Source: Candidatus Woesearchaeota archaeon
Lineage (GTDB): Archaea > Nanobdellota > Nanobdellia > Woesearchaeales > WJKL01
Assembly: GCA_014729145.1 (NCBI GenBank)
Contig: WJKL01000062.1
Location: forward strand, 1 to 5,047
DNA: 5,047 nt
Direction of reading: 5' to 3'
Shown: in pieces, positions 1-5,047 of the stretch
Position numbering within the stretch: the stretch's first letter is position 1
Layout: each line of letters begins with the position of its first letter
Notes under the pieces: generated by a model
Databases searched by the model: none
The model's input: the letters and a program-made list of their open reading frames with translations, nothing else
Told to the model about the DNA's origin: nothing
Translations under genes and position numbers: made by a program

Positions 1-2243
1 CCATTTATTTTACATGATTTTCCTATCTCATTGATCCATTTTCCTGCTATTTCAACTTCAGCAGTAATATATCCGCTGTCATATTCATAACCATAACACC
101 AATCAGTTCCAGAATATGAACAATCATAATTTCCCTGTGTACCATACATCCCAACTGGATCATCTATATTAGTGATTACTCCACTTTCACTATAAACTGG
201 CTCTTCAAATTCAAACATCTCAAAGCTTGTTGTATTATACGCTTCGCATCCAGGGAAATCAATTCCATTTGCATCAATAAACATCCTTTCTCCTGAGAAG
301 AATACAAGAGAGTCATTGGATTCATATCTTCCTGAAGTAAGGTTTGCAATATTTGAGACAATATCTATCTCAGTTATATCTCCTGCCTCAACATTAACTA
401 TGATATCTTCGCTTACATCTATCCCATCTATTGAATATATATCAGGAGTATTATTTACTACAATATTTGAATCATTGTAATATATGTAAAGATTATCCAA
501 TACAGCAGTTCCTTTAGAGCTTGAATCAAGAGTCAAAGGAATTGTACAGTATCCCTCTGCATCAGGAACACAGTCAGAAAGTGCATTAGTAAGTTCTGTC
601 TCAAAATGCACAGTTTCAGTCCCTACAAAATATCCGTCATGGTTCCAGACAGGATACGCATCTATTGACATAGCCAGATCAGAAGTCTTCTTCAGTTCGC
701 ACATATTTCCTACACACATATAGTTTCCAGAGCAGTCTGAATCATCAACACATTCTCCTTCACAGCTTCCACCCGAGCATCCAAATGTACATTCCTGAAC
801 AATCTCTTCTTCAGGTTCTTCATAGTTAAAACATCCGCCGCTCAAACATCCTTTCCTGTTACATGTTCTGTTATGATAAACATCCCCATTTTTGCAGTAA
901 TTAGCTTCCCAATCTTCACATACATCTTCTCCGCATTCCATATCCATCCTTTCTTCAGTTCTTGTATTGGTATAACAGCTTGTTCCGCTGCATCCTTTAT
1001 CATAACATGTTCTGCTTTGATATGTATCATCATTTTTGCAGTAAGGCAAACTCCATGAATCGCAGTAATCTCCTCCACACTCTTCTTTCTTATCTTCTCT
1101 TGCATTGCAGGAATCGTACCACCATACATCTCCTGCATAACACTGATATCTGTCATGAGGACTGCAGGCTATGCACACATTTCCAGAACATCCGTTTGGA
1201 CAGTCTTCTTTTTTATCTTCACGATTATCACATTCATCATACCAGTATACATCTCCTCCATAGCATTTGTAATCTGTATGATATCCGCAGCTTGTACAGC
1301 TTGAATGCCCTTCTTCACAATATTCATCAGAAGTGCAGTCATCAGCGATGTTCCAGCTTCCCCATGCAGTGCCTCCATCACAGCCTGAACTACTTCCAGA
1401 GCAGTATCTGTCCTGTGTTCTTTTCCATACATCAGATGTTCCTCTGCAGCTGTAATCATTTGCTATATTACTTTGACATACAGTTGAAGATGACGCAAAA
1501 TTTCCGCTGCTGGTACAGCATGGATCATCAATATTGCAGTCAGCCCAATAAAATTTAATTCTTGGATAATCATTGCTGTCTCCTTCTCCCCTTATATCTG
1601 CTTCAGCATAATCATCACTGTCTGTATTTGCAATATATTTAACATAAAACCATTTTAGATCAGAACTGCTAGTAATATCATTTGCAAGACCTATCACTTC
1701 ATCACACCCATAAGAAAATTCATCTGATCTTACTTCACTGTCTGAAAGATAAGAACATCCGTTTTTTGTAAATGCCACCTTAAACCAAACATCATCATAT
1801 TCTCTGTCATCAATATCATTTTGGTCCCAAAATTCTGTATCATAATCATCAATGCAGTTATCTGATCTTGCATCATCCCAGTCCATACAGCCATCACAGC
1901 CGCTTCTTCCGTTTTCTCTTGCAGCCTCAATCTCAAGATCTCCGTCATCTATACTGCTGGAATCCATAACATCTTCAAAATAAGCAGAATATTCTATCCG
2001 ATAGATATATTTCCCTCTTAATGAGCCTATATTTGCAGCATGTATAACTATCTTGTCATCACTCACTCCATCATCATCTTCCATAACCTCATCTTGAGAT
2101 GAGCTGCAGTCATTATCATATTCATCCCAGTCTTTTATTTCCATGCTGTCCATATCGATCTCTAAAACACCAGTAGCAGCATTTACTATATTTACAGCTA
2201 GCAAAATCATGCATATCACTGAAATAACCCTGCTAACCTTCAT
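1..2243 (-). CDS. Secreted cysteine-repeat surface protein (partial, C-terminus outside window)
   Basis: Translating the minus strand from ATG 2243-2241 gives 747 codons without a stop, running off the window. The start is set by a GGTGG just upstream and by an immediate signal peptide (MKVSRVISVICMILLAVNIVNA, likely cleaved after NA at 22). Residues 28-228 are strongly acidic (59 D/E against 16 K/R), with alternating beta-like and DDxD-type stretches. Residues 236-515 hold 38 cysteines: a CSG/W-type segment (256-309), two 30-residue GDVxWYDxC repeats (319-348, 360-389), two 48-residue YCKNxDxYxxRTC repeats (389-436, 437-484) and a small knot (498-515). From 522 on the protein changes to beta-sandwich-like sequence with CVPDAEGYCTIPL (558-570) and few cysteines. 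Of 23 Arg codons only two are CGN (R82, R341). It overlaps the upstream gene by 4 bp and is certainly co-transcribed if that gene is. I do not recognise a named family; a disulfide-stabilised surface or adhesion protein is the natural reading. It may end in a membrane anchor beyond the window. Confidence 0.92.
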   Translation of the reverse strand, partial: MKVSRVISVICMILLAVNIVNAATGVLEIDMDSMEIKDWDEYDNDCSSSQDEVMEDDDGVSDDKIVIHAANIGSLRGKYIYRIEYSAYFEDVMDSSSIDDGDLEIEAARENGRSGCDGCMDWDDARSDNCIDDYDTEFWDQNDIDDREYDDVWFKVAFTKNGCSYLSDSEVRSDEFSYGCDEVIGLANDITSSSDLKWFYVKYIANTDSDDYAEADIRGEGDSNDYPRIKFYWADCNIDDPCCTSSGNFASSSTVCQSNIANDYSCRGTSDVWKRTQDRYCSGSSSGCDGGTAWGSWNIADDCTSDEYCEEGHSSCTSCGYHTDYKCYGGDVYWYDECDNREDKKEDCPNGCSGNVCIACSPHDRYQCYAGDVWWYDSCNAREDKKEECGGDYCDSWSLPYCKNDDTYQSRTCYDKGCSGTSCYTNTRTEERMDMECGEDVCEDWEANYCKNGDVYHNRTCNRKGCLSGGCFNYEEPEEEIVQECTFGCSGGSCEGECVDDSDCSGNYMCVGNMCELKKTSDLAMSIDAYPVWNHDGYFVGTETVHFETELTNALSDCVPDAEGYCTIPLTLDSSSKGTAVLDNLYIYYNDSNIVVNNTPDIYSIDGIDVSEDIIVNVEAGDITEIDIVSNIANLTSGRYESNDSLVFFSGERMFIDANGIDFPGCEAYNTTSFEMFEFEEPVYSESGVITNIDDPVGMYGTQGNYDCSYSGTDWCYGYEYDSGYITAEVEIAGKWINEIGKSCKIN
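480..680 (-). other. Beta-sandwich-like module after the cysteine region
   Basis: Residues 522-588 of the cysteine-repeat protein: SIDAYPVWNHDGYFVGTE, then C558 and C566 in CVPDAEGYCTIPLTL, then AVLDNLYIYY. The single close cysteine pair around an 'EGYC-IPL' turn and the final N-L-x-I-x-Y strand look like a carbohydrate-binding or jelly-roll type beta module. Sequence from 589 to 747 continues in beta-rich style with sequons (for example N634-L-T, N670-T-T) and cysteines at 666, 708, 716 and 744. No family is assigned. Confidence 0.45.
699..752 (-). other. Small EGF/Dickkopf-like cysteine knot
   Basis: Residues 498-515 with cysteines at 498, 504, 510 and 515: CVDDSDCSGNYMCVGNMC. The C-x5-C-x5-C-x4-C spacing with DSDC and YMC is a common small disulfide module in secreted proteins. 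It closes the cysteine-rich part. Confidence 0.55.
792..935 (-). repeat. Cys repeat type B, copy 2 (48 residues)
   Basis: Residues 437-484 with cysteines at 437, 442, 450, 461, 466 and 471 and signature YCKNGDVYHNRTC. The tail EEPEEEIVQE is more acidic than in copy 1. C485 follows at the point where a third copy would start, but the sequence then changes (C485, C489, C494), so there are two copies only. Confidence 0.85.
936..1079 (-). repeat. Cys repeat type B, copy 1 (48 residues)
   Basis: Residues 389-436 with cysteines at 389, 394, 402, 413, 418 and 423. The signature is YCKNDDTYQSRTC, then KGC and C423, ending in an acidic tail EERMDME. It is in exact register with copy 2: all six cysteines align and 21 of 48 residues are identical. 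Confidence 0.85.
1077..1166 (-). repeat. Cys repeat type A, copy 2 (30 residues)
   Basis: Residues 360-389: C360, C368, C379 and C389 around YAGDVWWYDSC and REDKKEEC. It pairs with copy 1 without gaps. Its last cysteine (389) is also the first cysteine of the following type B repeat, so the two repeat types are joined directly. Confidence 0.85.
1200..1289 (-). repeat. Cys repeat type A, copy 1 (30 residues)
   Basis: Residues 319-348 of the cysteine-repeat protein: C319, C327, C338 and C348 around YGGDVYWYDEC and REDKKEDC. It is identical to copy 2 at 19 of 30 positions with no gaps. The core is H-x-x-Y-x-C-Y-x-GDV-x-WYD-x-C-x-x-REDKKE-x-C. The link between copies carries C352 and C357. Confidence 0.85.
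1317..1478 (-). other. Cysteine segment with CSG / W-type pattern
   Basis: Residues 256-309 of the cysteine-repeat protein: cysteines at 256, 266, 281, 288, 303 and 309, with RTQDRYCSG, then C288, AWGSW (293-297) and DDC303. It precedes the tandem repeats and differs from them in spacing, so it is a separate disulfide module. The six Cys and Trp-containing core recall TSP1-like or EGF-like folds without matching a named family. Confidence 0.5.
1539..2174 (-). other. Highly acidic N-terminal region of the cysteine-repeat protein
   Basis: Residues 24-235 after the signal peptide. Between 28 and 228 there are 59 Asp/Glu and 16 Lys/Arg. Asp clusters (EDDDG 55-59, IDDGD 98-102, DIDDREYDD 143-151, DSDD 208-211) alternate with short beta-like strands rich in aromatics (KYIYRIEYSAYF 78-89, VWFKVAF 152-158, KWFYVKYI 197-204, RIKFYWADC 228-236). 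Metal binding or a solvent-exposed acidic surface is possible. I recognise no family. Confidence 0.6.
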
Positions 2244-4915
2244 CCTTCCACCCCAGTAACATCAACTCTTGCTTCAATAATCTCAGCATCCTTTGGAACC
2301 CTGATATAAACAGTCTGGCTGCTTCCTCCGCTTGGATATACAATATCTTTTGTAGACATTCCATCTGCAAATTTAGTGATTGGATTTTCTTCTGTTATAT
2401 TACAGGTTTGCTGCTCATCAGGCCTGCCGTCACTAATACCACAGCTGTTAACATCAAAACACGTTCTGGTGCTTACATTGTCAACACAAGCGTCCCAGGC
2501 AGTGCAGTTCCAGGATGGAGTGCAGTTATACTCATCAACAGTCAGATTAAATGTTTTGCTGACAACATCAGTTCCATCTGTAACAGAATAACCTATTGTA
2601 TAGTTTCCTTTATCCCCTAGTTCAGTCTGCCATTCAAACCAGTTATAATCCACCTGCTTGAACCTTGGATCATTTATAGAGTAGGTAAGATTATACCCGT
2701 CAATATCTTCTGCATAGAATATAACAGAAGCAACATCTTTTTCTTGAATAGTTGGATTATCATGGTCAAATAGATCAGGTTCAAAATTTGCAGGCAAAAC
2801 AGTAAGTGTTATTACCTTTTCTGAAGTCAGTAATCCATCAGAGGCTTCAACAGTTATATTCTGCTCTCCAATATCGCTTTCTAAAGCAGTCCTTGGAAAC
2901 CCTCCTGGAATAATATTCAAACTTACACTGTCTCCATCCATATCATAAACCTCAATTCCCAAATCAATATTTTCTCCAACCCTGAAATAAACATCCTCTG
3001 CTTTGATTATAGGTTCATGGTTTGTTATTATTATATCTGAAAATACCCTTTGCTCGTCCATGTACTGAACATAAATTTTAAGGCCGTAACTGACATCAGC
3101 CTTGTCCAGGCTGTTTACAGAAAAGCTTACAATATTCTCTCCAGGGGACAGATCTATATTTTGATTATATACTTCAGTTAAACTGTCAGCAAGCTCAGCT
3201 TTTATCAATACAGGAAGATCTGCATCAAGATAATTGGAAAGTTTCAGATCAACATCAACAGAGCCTCCGTCAAATTCCCCTACAGCTACAGTTCCGTCAA
3301 TAAGCTTTGTCTCGACATCAAAAAAAGCATTGGTCTTTACAGTTCCATTCTCTATATACTGAAGCTCATAACTGTTTATCTCTTCCTTGTCAGAGGAGAT
3401 AAAGGAGACAGAATAATTGTTCATCCTTTCTTCTATGCTTCTTTCATAGATTGTTTCATTTTCTTTTGTTATCTTGATAGTTCCATTTACAGGATCGCTG
3501 CTTACATATTTAAGCTTAAAATCAAGGTCAATCTGTTCTCCCGGATAAACTGTTTCTTCATAATCCAGTTCATCAAAATAAAAAGGAGCAGAAGGGATAT
3601 AATCTATACTGTACCCTACCTCTGTAAACAATGTAAAATCTCCAGATTCACAGTCATCAACCCTTAAAGGATTGATATATACAACAATCTCGTCATAGTT
3701 GTTTCTTTCATGAACTTCCCTGATTACCCTTTCATCTTGATAAGAATCATAACAGTTCCTGTCTATAAATTCCTCATCCATCATTGAAGGATAATCAGAT
3801 ATTTTTAGATTATCTGGGTTAAGGAAAGCAGATTCAATATTATCTACAAAGCTTCCTTTGGGCAGCCTGTGTGTTCTTATAACATAGACTCCAATTAAAT
3901 TTTCATTGTCATAGTTATATTTAAGATCAGATGAATTTATTATTGAATAAGAGCCGTTATCTATAGGAATTATATTGTATGATATATCTAATGTATTTTC
4001 AAATTTATCCTCTGTTTCAAGGATTCCATATCCTTCATACAGGTATTCATGGGGAGGAACATAATAATTCTTGCATGGGTTTGTGAAATCCCACCAGCTT
4101 ATATTTTCTGCATAATCTTCATATCCCTGGGGAACATCTATTCTTGTAAGCGGATTGCCGTAAAGTGCATATGATTTTAATACAAGCCCAGGCATGTTCT
4201 GATCTGAAGGGTCAGTAGCTGCATAATACTTTGTCCTGGATCTCCTGTAAATATCACCTATTCTCTGGTTGTCATGTATATTGCACAATACAGAAGTTGA
4301 AAATTCTGTGCTTCTCACATCTTTTGGAGCTATAATCGTTGAATATCTTGTAAGCTCTTCCATGTAATTTGGCTGGTTAGGCAGAGCAAGACCTGTCCCT
4401 TCTATATTGAACAAGAACAAAGGATTTGTCTCAGAAAACTTTTGTCTCCAGTCTTCAACATCCTTTGGAAATATCTTGTCTGACTTTGAAAGCTTTTTGG
4501 AATATATTCCAAAATCATCCATGTCTATATATGATTCTAATATAAACATCTCATTTGCTTCAAACTGATCTATATCTGAATCTATTGAGTCATAACCATC
4601 CCAAGTTGGCCCTGTTGCAGGATCTCTTACCCCATCCCCCTTTATATTTCTGTTAGCTTCATCAAATCCAGAATATATCATCCTATTATGTGTAACATCT
4701 TCAAATACATCAAGCCTATTTGAAAGATGTGTCGCATGATTTATATTCAGCTGTTTTGTATCAAGCTGGTTGATTATATCATAAGGGCTGTCTCCTACTA
4801 ATCTTGAAACAGAGCTTGCCTCAGCAACAGTTCCAGCAGTTCTCACAGCAATTACCGGACTTAAAGCTAGCAAAAACATCATACAAAGTCCGGTCAACAG
4901 TTTTTTATTTCGCAT
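2240..4915 (-). CDS. Secreted modular surface protein: degenerate C25 (gingipain)-like region, Ig/cadherin-like domains, TSP1-like module
   Basis: 891 residues. The start is the only possible ATG, because an in-frame TAA lies at 4921-4919. Residues 1-23 form a signal peptide (RNKK, then a hydrophobic run ending SPVIA), with no later membrane span, so the protein should be exported. Residues about 120-262 resemble the second half of a C25 cysteine peptidase: FILESYIDMDDFGI (124-137), NIEGTGLALPN (170-180), IGDIYRRSRTKYY (219-231) and LYGNPLTRI (251-259, compare the family's L-GDP-LR-). The expected His and Cys positions read Y129 and E172, so I expect no protease activity. Residues 440-632 look like Ig-type beta domains. 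Residues 633-795 hold two cadherin-like domains with DMDGD, DIDG and ASDG/VTDG calcium-type motifs. Residues 798-838 are a six-Cys TSP1-like module. The chain ends within the first strands of another beta domain (865-891). Fourteen N-x-S/T sequons suggest N-glycosylation. No clear Shine-Dalgarno is visible; translation is probably coupled to the overlapping upstream gene. The ORF and export are near certain; the C25 relation is tentative. Confidence 0.93.
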   Translation of the reverse strand: MRNKKLLTGLCMMFLLALSPVIAVRTAGTVAEASSVSRLVGDSPYDIINQLDTKQLNINHATHLSNRLDVFEDVTHNRMIYSGFDEANRNIKGDGVRDPATGPTWDGYDSIDSDIDQFEANEMFILESYIDMDDFGIYSKKLSKSDKIFPKDVEDWRQKFSETNPLFLFNIEGTGLALPNQPNYMEELTRYSTIIAPKDVRSTEFSTSVLCNIHDNQRIGDIYRRSRTKYYAATDPSDQNMPGLVLKSYALYGNPLTRIDVPQGYEDYAENISWWDFTNPCKNYYVPPHEYLYEGYGILETEDKFENTLDISYNIIPIDNGSYSIINSSDLKYNYDNENLIGVYVIRTHRLPKGSFVDNIESAFLNPDNLKISDYPSMMDEEFIDRNCYDSYQDERVIREVHERNNYDEIVVYINPLRVDDCESGDFTLFTEVGYSIDYIPSAPFYFDELDYEETVYPGEQIDLDFKLKYVSSDPVNGTIKITKENETIYERSIEERMNNYSVSFISSDKEEINSYELQYIENGTVKTNAFFDVETKLIDGTVAVGEFDGGSVDVDLKLSNYLDADLPVLIKAELADSLTEVYNQNIDLSPGENIVSFSVNSLDKADVSYGLKIYVQYMDEQRVFSDIIITNHEPIIKAEDVYFRVGENIDLGIEVYDMDGDSVSLNIIPGGFPRTALESDIGEQNITVEASDGLLTSEKVITLTVLPANFEPDLFDHDNPTIQEKDVASVIFYAEDIDGYNLTYSINDPRFKQVDYNWFEWQTELGDKGNYTIGYSVTDGTDVVSKTFNLTVDEYNCTPSWNCTAWDACVDNVSTRTCFDVNSCGISDGRPDEQQTCNITEENPITKFADGMSTKDIVYPSGGSSQTVYIRVPKDAEIIEARVDVTGVEG
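2243..2323 (-). other. Truncated beta domain at the C-terminus of the 891-residue protein
   Basis: Residues 865-891 read QTVYIRVPKDAEIIEA and then RVDVTGVEG, followed by the stop. The pattern 'Y-x-(I/V)-P-K-(N/D)-A-x-(I/V)-x-x-A-x-(L/V)-x-(V/L)-(S/T)-G' normally opens a full beta-sandwich domain in archaeal surface proteins. Here the protein ends about two strands in. The continuation in all three minus frames is either soon closed by a stop or is the signal peptide of the next gene, so a simple frameshift does not restore the domain. Confidence 0.5.
2244..2254 (-). promoter_or_regulatory. Ribosome binding site and ATGA coupling junction before the cysteine-repeat gene
   Basis: On the minus strand the bases before ATG 2243 read GGGGTGGAAGG. 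GGTGG (2252-2248) can pair with the archaeal anti-Shine-Dalgarno (CACCUCC) with four bases to the start. The TGA of the upstream gene (2242-2240) shares the ATGA with this start, the classic arrangement for coupled translation. This fixes 2243 as the start codon and supports one shared message. Confidence 0.7.
2402..2524 (-). other. Six-cysteine TSP1-like module
   Basis: Residues 798-838 of the 891-residue protein: cysteines at 798, 804, 810, 819, 825 and 838, with W802 and W807, then STRTCFDVNSCG and PDEQQTC. The W-x-C-x-x-W core followed by TRTC resembles thrombospondin type 1 repeats with their Trp/Arg ladder. I associate this D-x-N-x-C-G version with secreted proteins of DPANN archaea, which is the best single taxonomic hint here. 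Three disulfides are expected. Confidence 0.65.
2531..3019 (-). other. Two cadherin-like / Ig-like domains
   Basis: Residues 633-795 of the 891-residue protein. The first domain (about 633-708) has GENIDLGIEVYDMDGDSVSL, then DIGEQNITVEASDG and a closing strand VITLTVLP. The second (about 711-795) has VIFYAEDIDGYNLTYSI, NWFEWQTELGDKGNYTIGY and VTDG, ending FNLTVDEY. The D-x-D-G plus late DG pattern and the closing TV strand are typical of cadherin-like and He_PIG-type extracellular domains, which often bind calcium and act as adhesion or spacer modules. Confidence 0.7.
4130..4558 (-). other. C25/gingipain-like region with catalytic residues apparently lost
   Basis: This codes for residues 120-262 of the 891-residue protein. 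Against the C25 pattern as I remember it (HG followed by an FGI-type strand, then GCHSGL with the nucleophile, then a G(E/D)A-type helix with K/R-rYL, then LLGDP-LRL), the order and spacing fit: ESYIDMDDFGI, NIEGTGLALPN, IGDIYRRSRTKYY and LYGNPLTRI. The His-Gly position reads Tyr129-Ile130 and the Cys-His position reads Glu172-Gly173. The N-terminal half of a normal C25 domain also seems missing, as only about 95 residues separate it from the signal peptide. The match is from memory, with no alignment, so it is a hypothesis. A non-catalytic binding role would follow if it is right. Confidence 0.4.
4905..4915 (-). other. 11-bp gene overlap at the membrane protein / 891-residue protein junction
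   Basis: ATG at 4915-4913 lies in a different frame inside the end of the upstream frame, whose TAA is at 4907-4905. The 20 bases before the ATG are A/T-rich with no convincing Shine-Dalgarno (only a weak GCGGA about 15 bases away). Ribosomes ending upstream could restart here, so expression of the large protein is probably tied to the membrane protein. Confidence 0.65.
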
Positions 4916-5047
4916 TTTTTAGATGTTTAAATCCGCTTATTACAAATATCAATATTACAATCTGGATAAAAGGGATATTTACTATTCCGTATGATGCAGC
5001 TGCGACAAATACGCTTATTATGTTGATAAGGAACAACACAACAAGAG
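4905..5047 (-). CDS. C-terminal end of a small hydrophobic membrane protein (partial, 5' end outside window)
   Basis: An open minus-strand frame enters at the window edge (first whole codon at 5045) and runs 46 residues to a TAA at 4907-4905. It reads as two hydrophobic segments, LVVLFLINIISVFVAAASYG and then roughly IPFIQIVILIFVISGF, followed by a short basic tail ending HLKNAK. This looks like the last two membrane spans of an integral membrane protein with a small positively charged C-terminus, which would be cytoplasmic by the positive-inside rule. The other two minus frames are broken by stops here, and the next gene starts inside this one (11 bp overlap), so a real upstream cistron is likely. 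No family can be named from this fragment. It could be a membrane partner of the two secreted proteins downstream, but that is only inferred from position. Confidence 0.75.
   Translation of the reverse strand, partial: LVVLFLINIISVFVAAASYGIVNIPFIQIVILIFVISGFKHLKNAK

Noticed and set aside
176..361. 61-codon minus-strand open frame
   Set aside because: It overlaps the main frame, which continues open across it with coherent beta-rich sequence.
792..1289. CRISPR array or DNA-level tandem repeat
   Set aside because: The repeats are conserved as protein with diverged bases, unequal unit lengths and no constant spacers.
842..1459. Two minus-strand open frames (842-1156 and 1169-1459) in another frame
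   Set aside because: They are shadows within the 1..2243 gene, show no domain features, and exist because the repeats lack stops in that frame too.
962..1558. 198-codon open frame on the plus strand, rich in His, Cys, Leu and Ser
   Set aside because: It lies fully opposite the cysteine repeats. Its odd composition is what the complement of Cys/Asp/Gly/Lys-rich codons gives, and the minus frame has a signal peptide, repeats in register and conserved cysteines.
1730..1948. 72-codon minus-strand open frame
   Set aside because: It is an out-of-frame shadow of the acidic region of the cysteine-repeat protein, with no start signal of its own.
2240..2330. Frameshift splitting one gene into the 891-residue protein and the next gene
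   Set aside because: The downstream gene has its own Shine-Dalgarno, start codon and complete signal peptide, and no frame extends the upstream C-terminal domain.
2376..2620. Plus-strand open frames opposite the TSP1-like module
   Set aside because: They are antisense to a cysteine-conserved module and have no sensible protein features.

Overview
The whole window is coding on the minus strand. It holds part of one operon of three genes, read from high to low coordinates. Nothing supports a gene on the plus strand. The organism is probably a low-GC archaeon, most likely of the DPANN group (Woesearchaeota/Pacearchaeota-like). The basis is: (1) arginine is coded almost only by AGA/AGG (21 of 23 Arg codons in the 1..2243 gene) and ATA is common for Ile; (2) the secreted proteins carry a six-cysteine thrombospondin-like module and cysteine repeats built on 'GDVxWYDxC' and 'YCKNxDxYxxRTC', a style I associate with that group; (3) there is a GGTGG Shine-Dalgarno and tight gene overlap. 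The phylum is inference, not proof.

Layout. 5047-4905 is the C-terminal end of a small hydrophobic membrane protein that starts outside the window. It overlaps the next gene by 11 bp. 4915-2240 codes for an 891-residue exported protein: signal peptide, a region resembling the C-terminal half of a gingipain-like C25 peptidase but apparently without the catalytic His and Cys, Ig-like beta domains, two cadherin-like domains, a six-Cys TSP1-like module, and the first strands of another beta domain on which the protein stops. It overlaps the third gene by 4 bp (ATGA). 2243-1 codes for a second exported protein, cut by the window edge after 747 residues: signal peptide, a very acidic N-terminal part, a dense cysteine region with two kinds of tandem repeat, a short EGF/Dickkopf-like knot, and C-terminal beta-sandwich modules.

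How they may work together. The overlaps imply one transcript and coupled translation. Two large, modular, sequon-rich or disulfide-rich secreted proteins made from one message next to a membrane protein suggest a cell-surface assembly (adhesion, host attachment or envelope). That function is inferred from architecture only. There is no intergenic space, so the promoter and terminator lie outside the window. No RNA genes, mobile elements, CRISPR arrays or attachment sites were seen.
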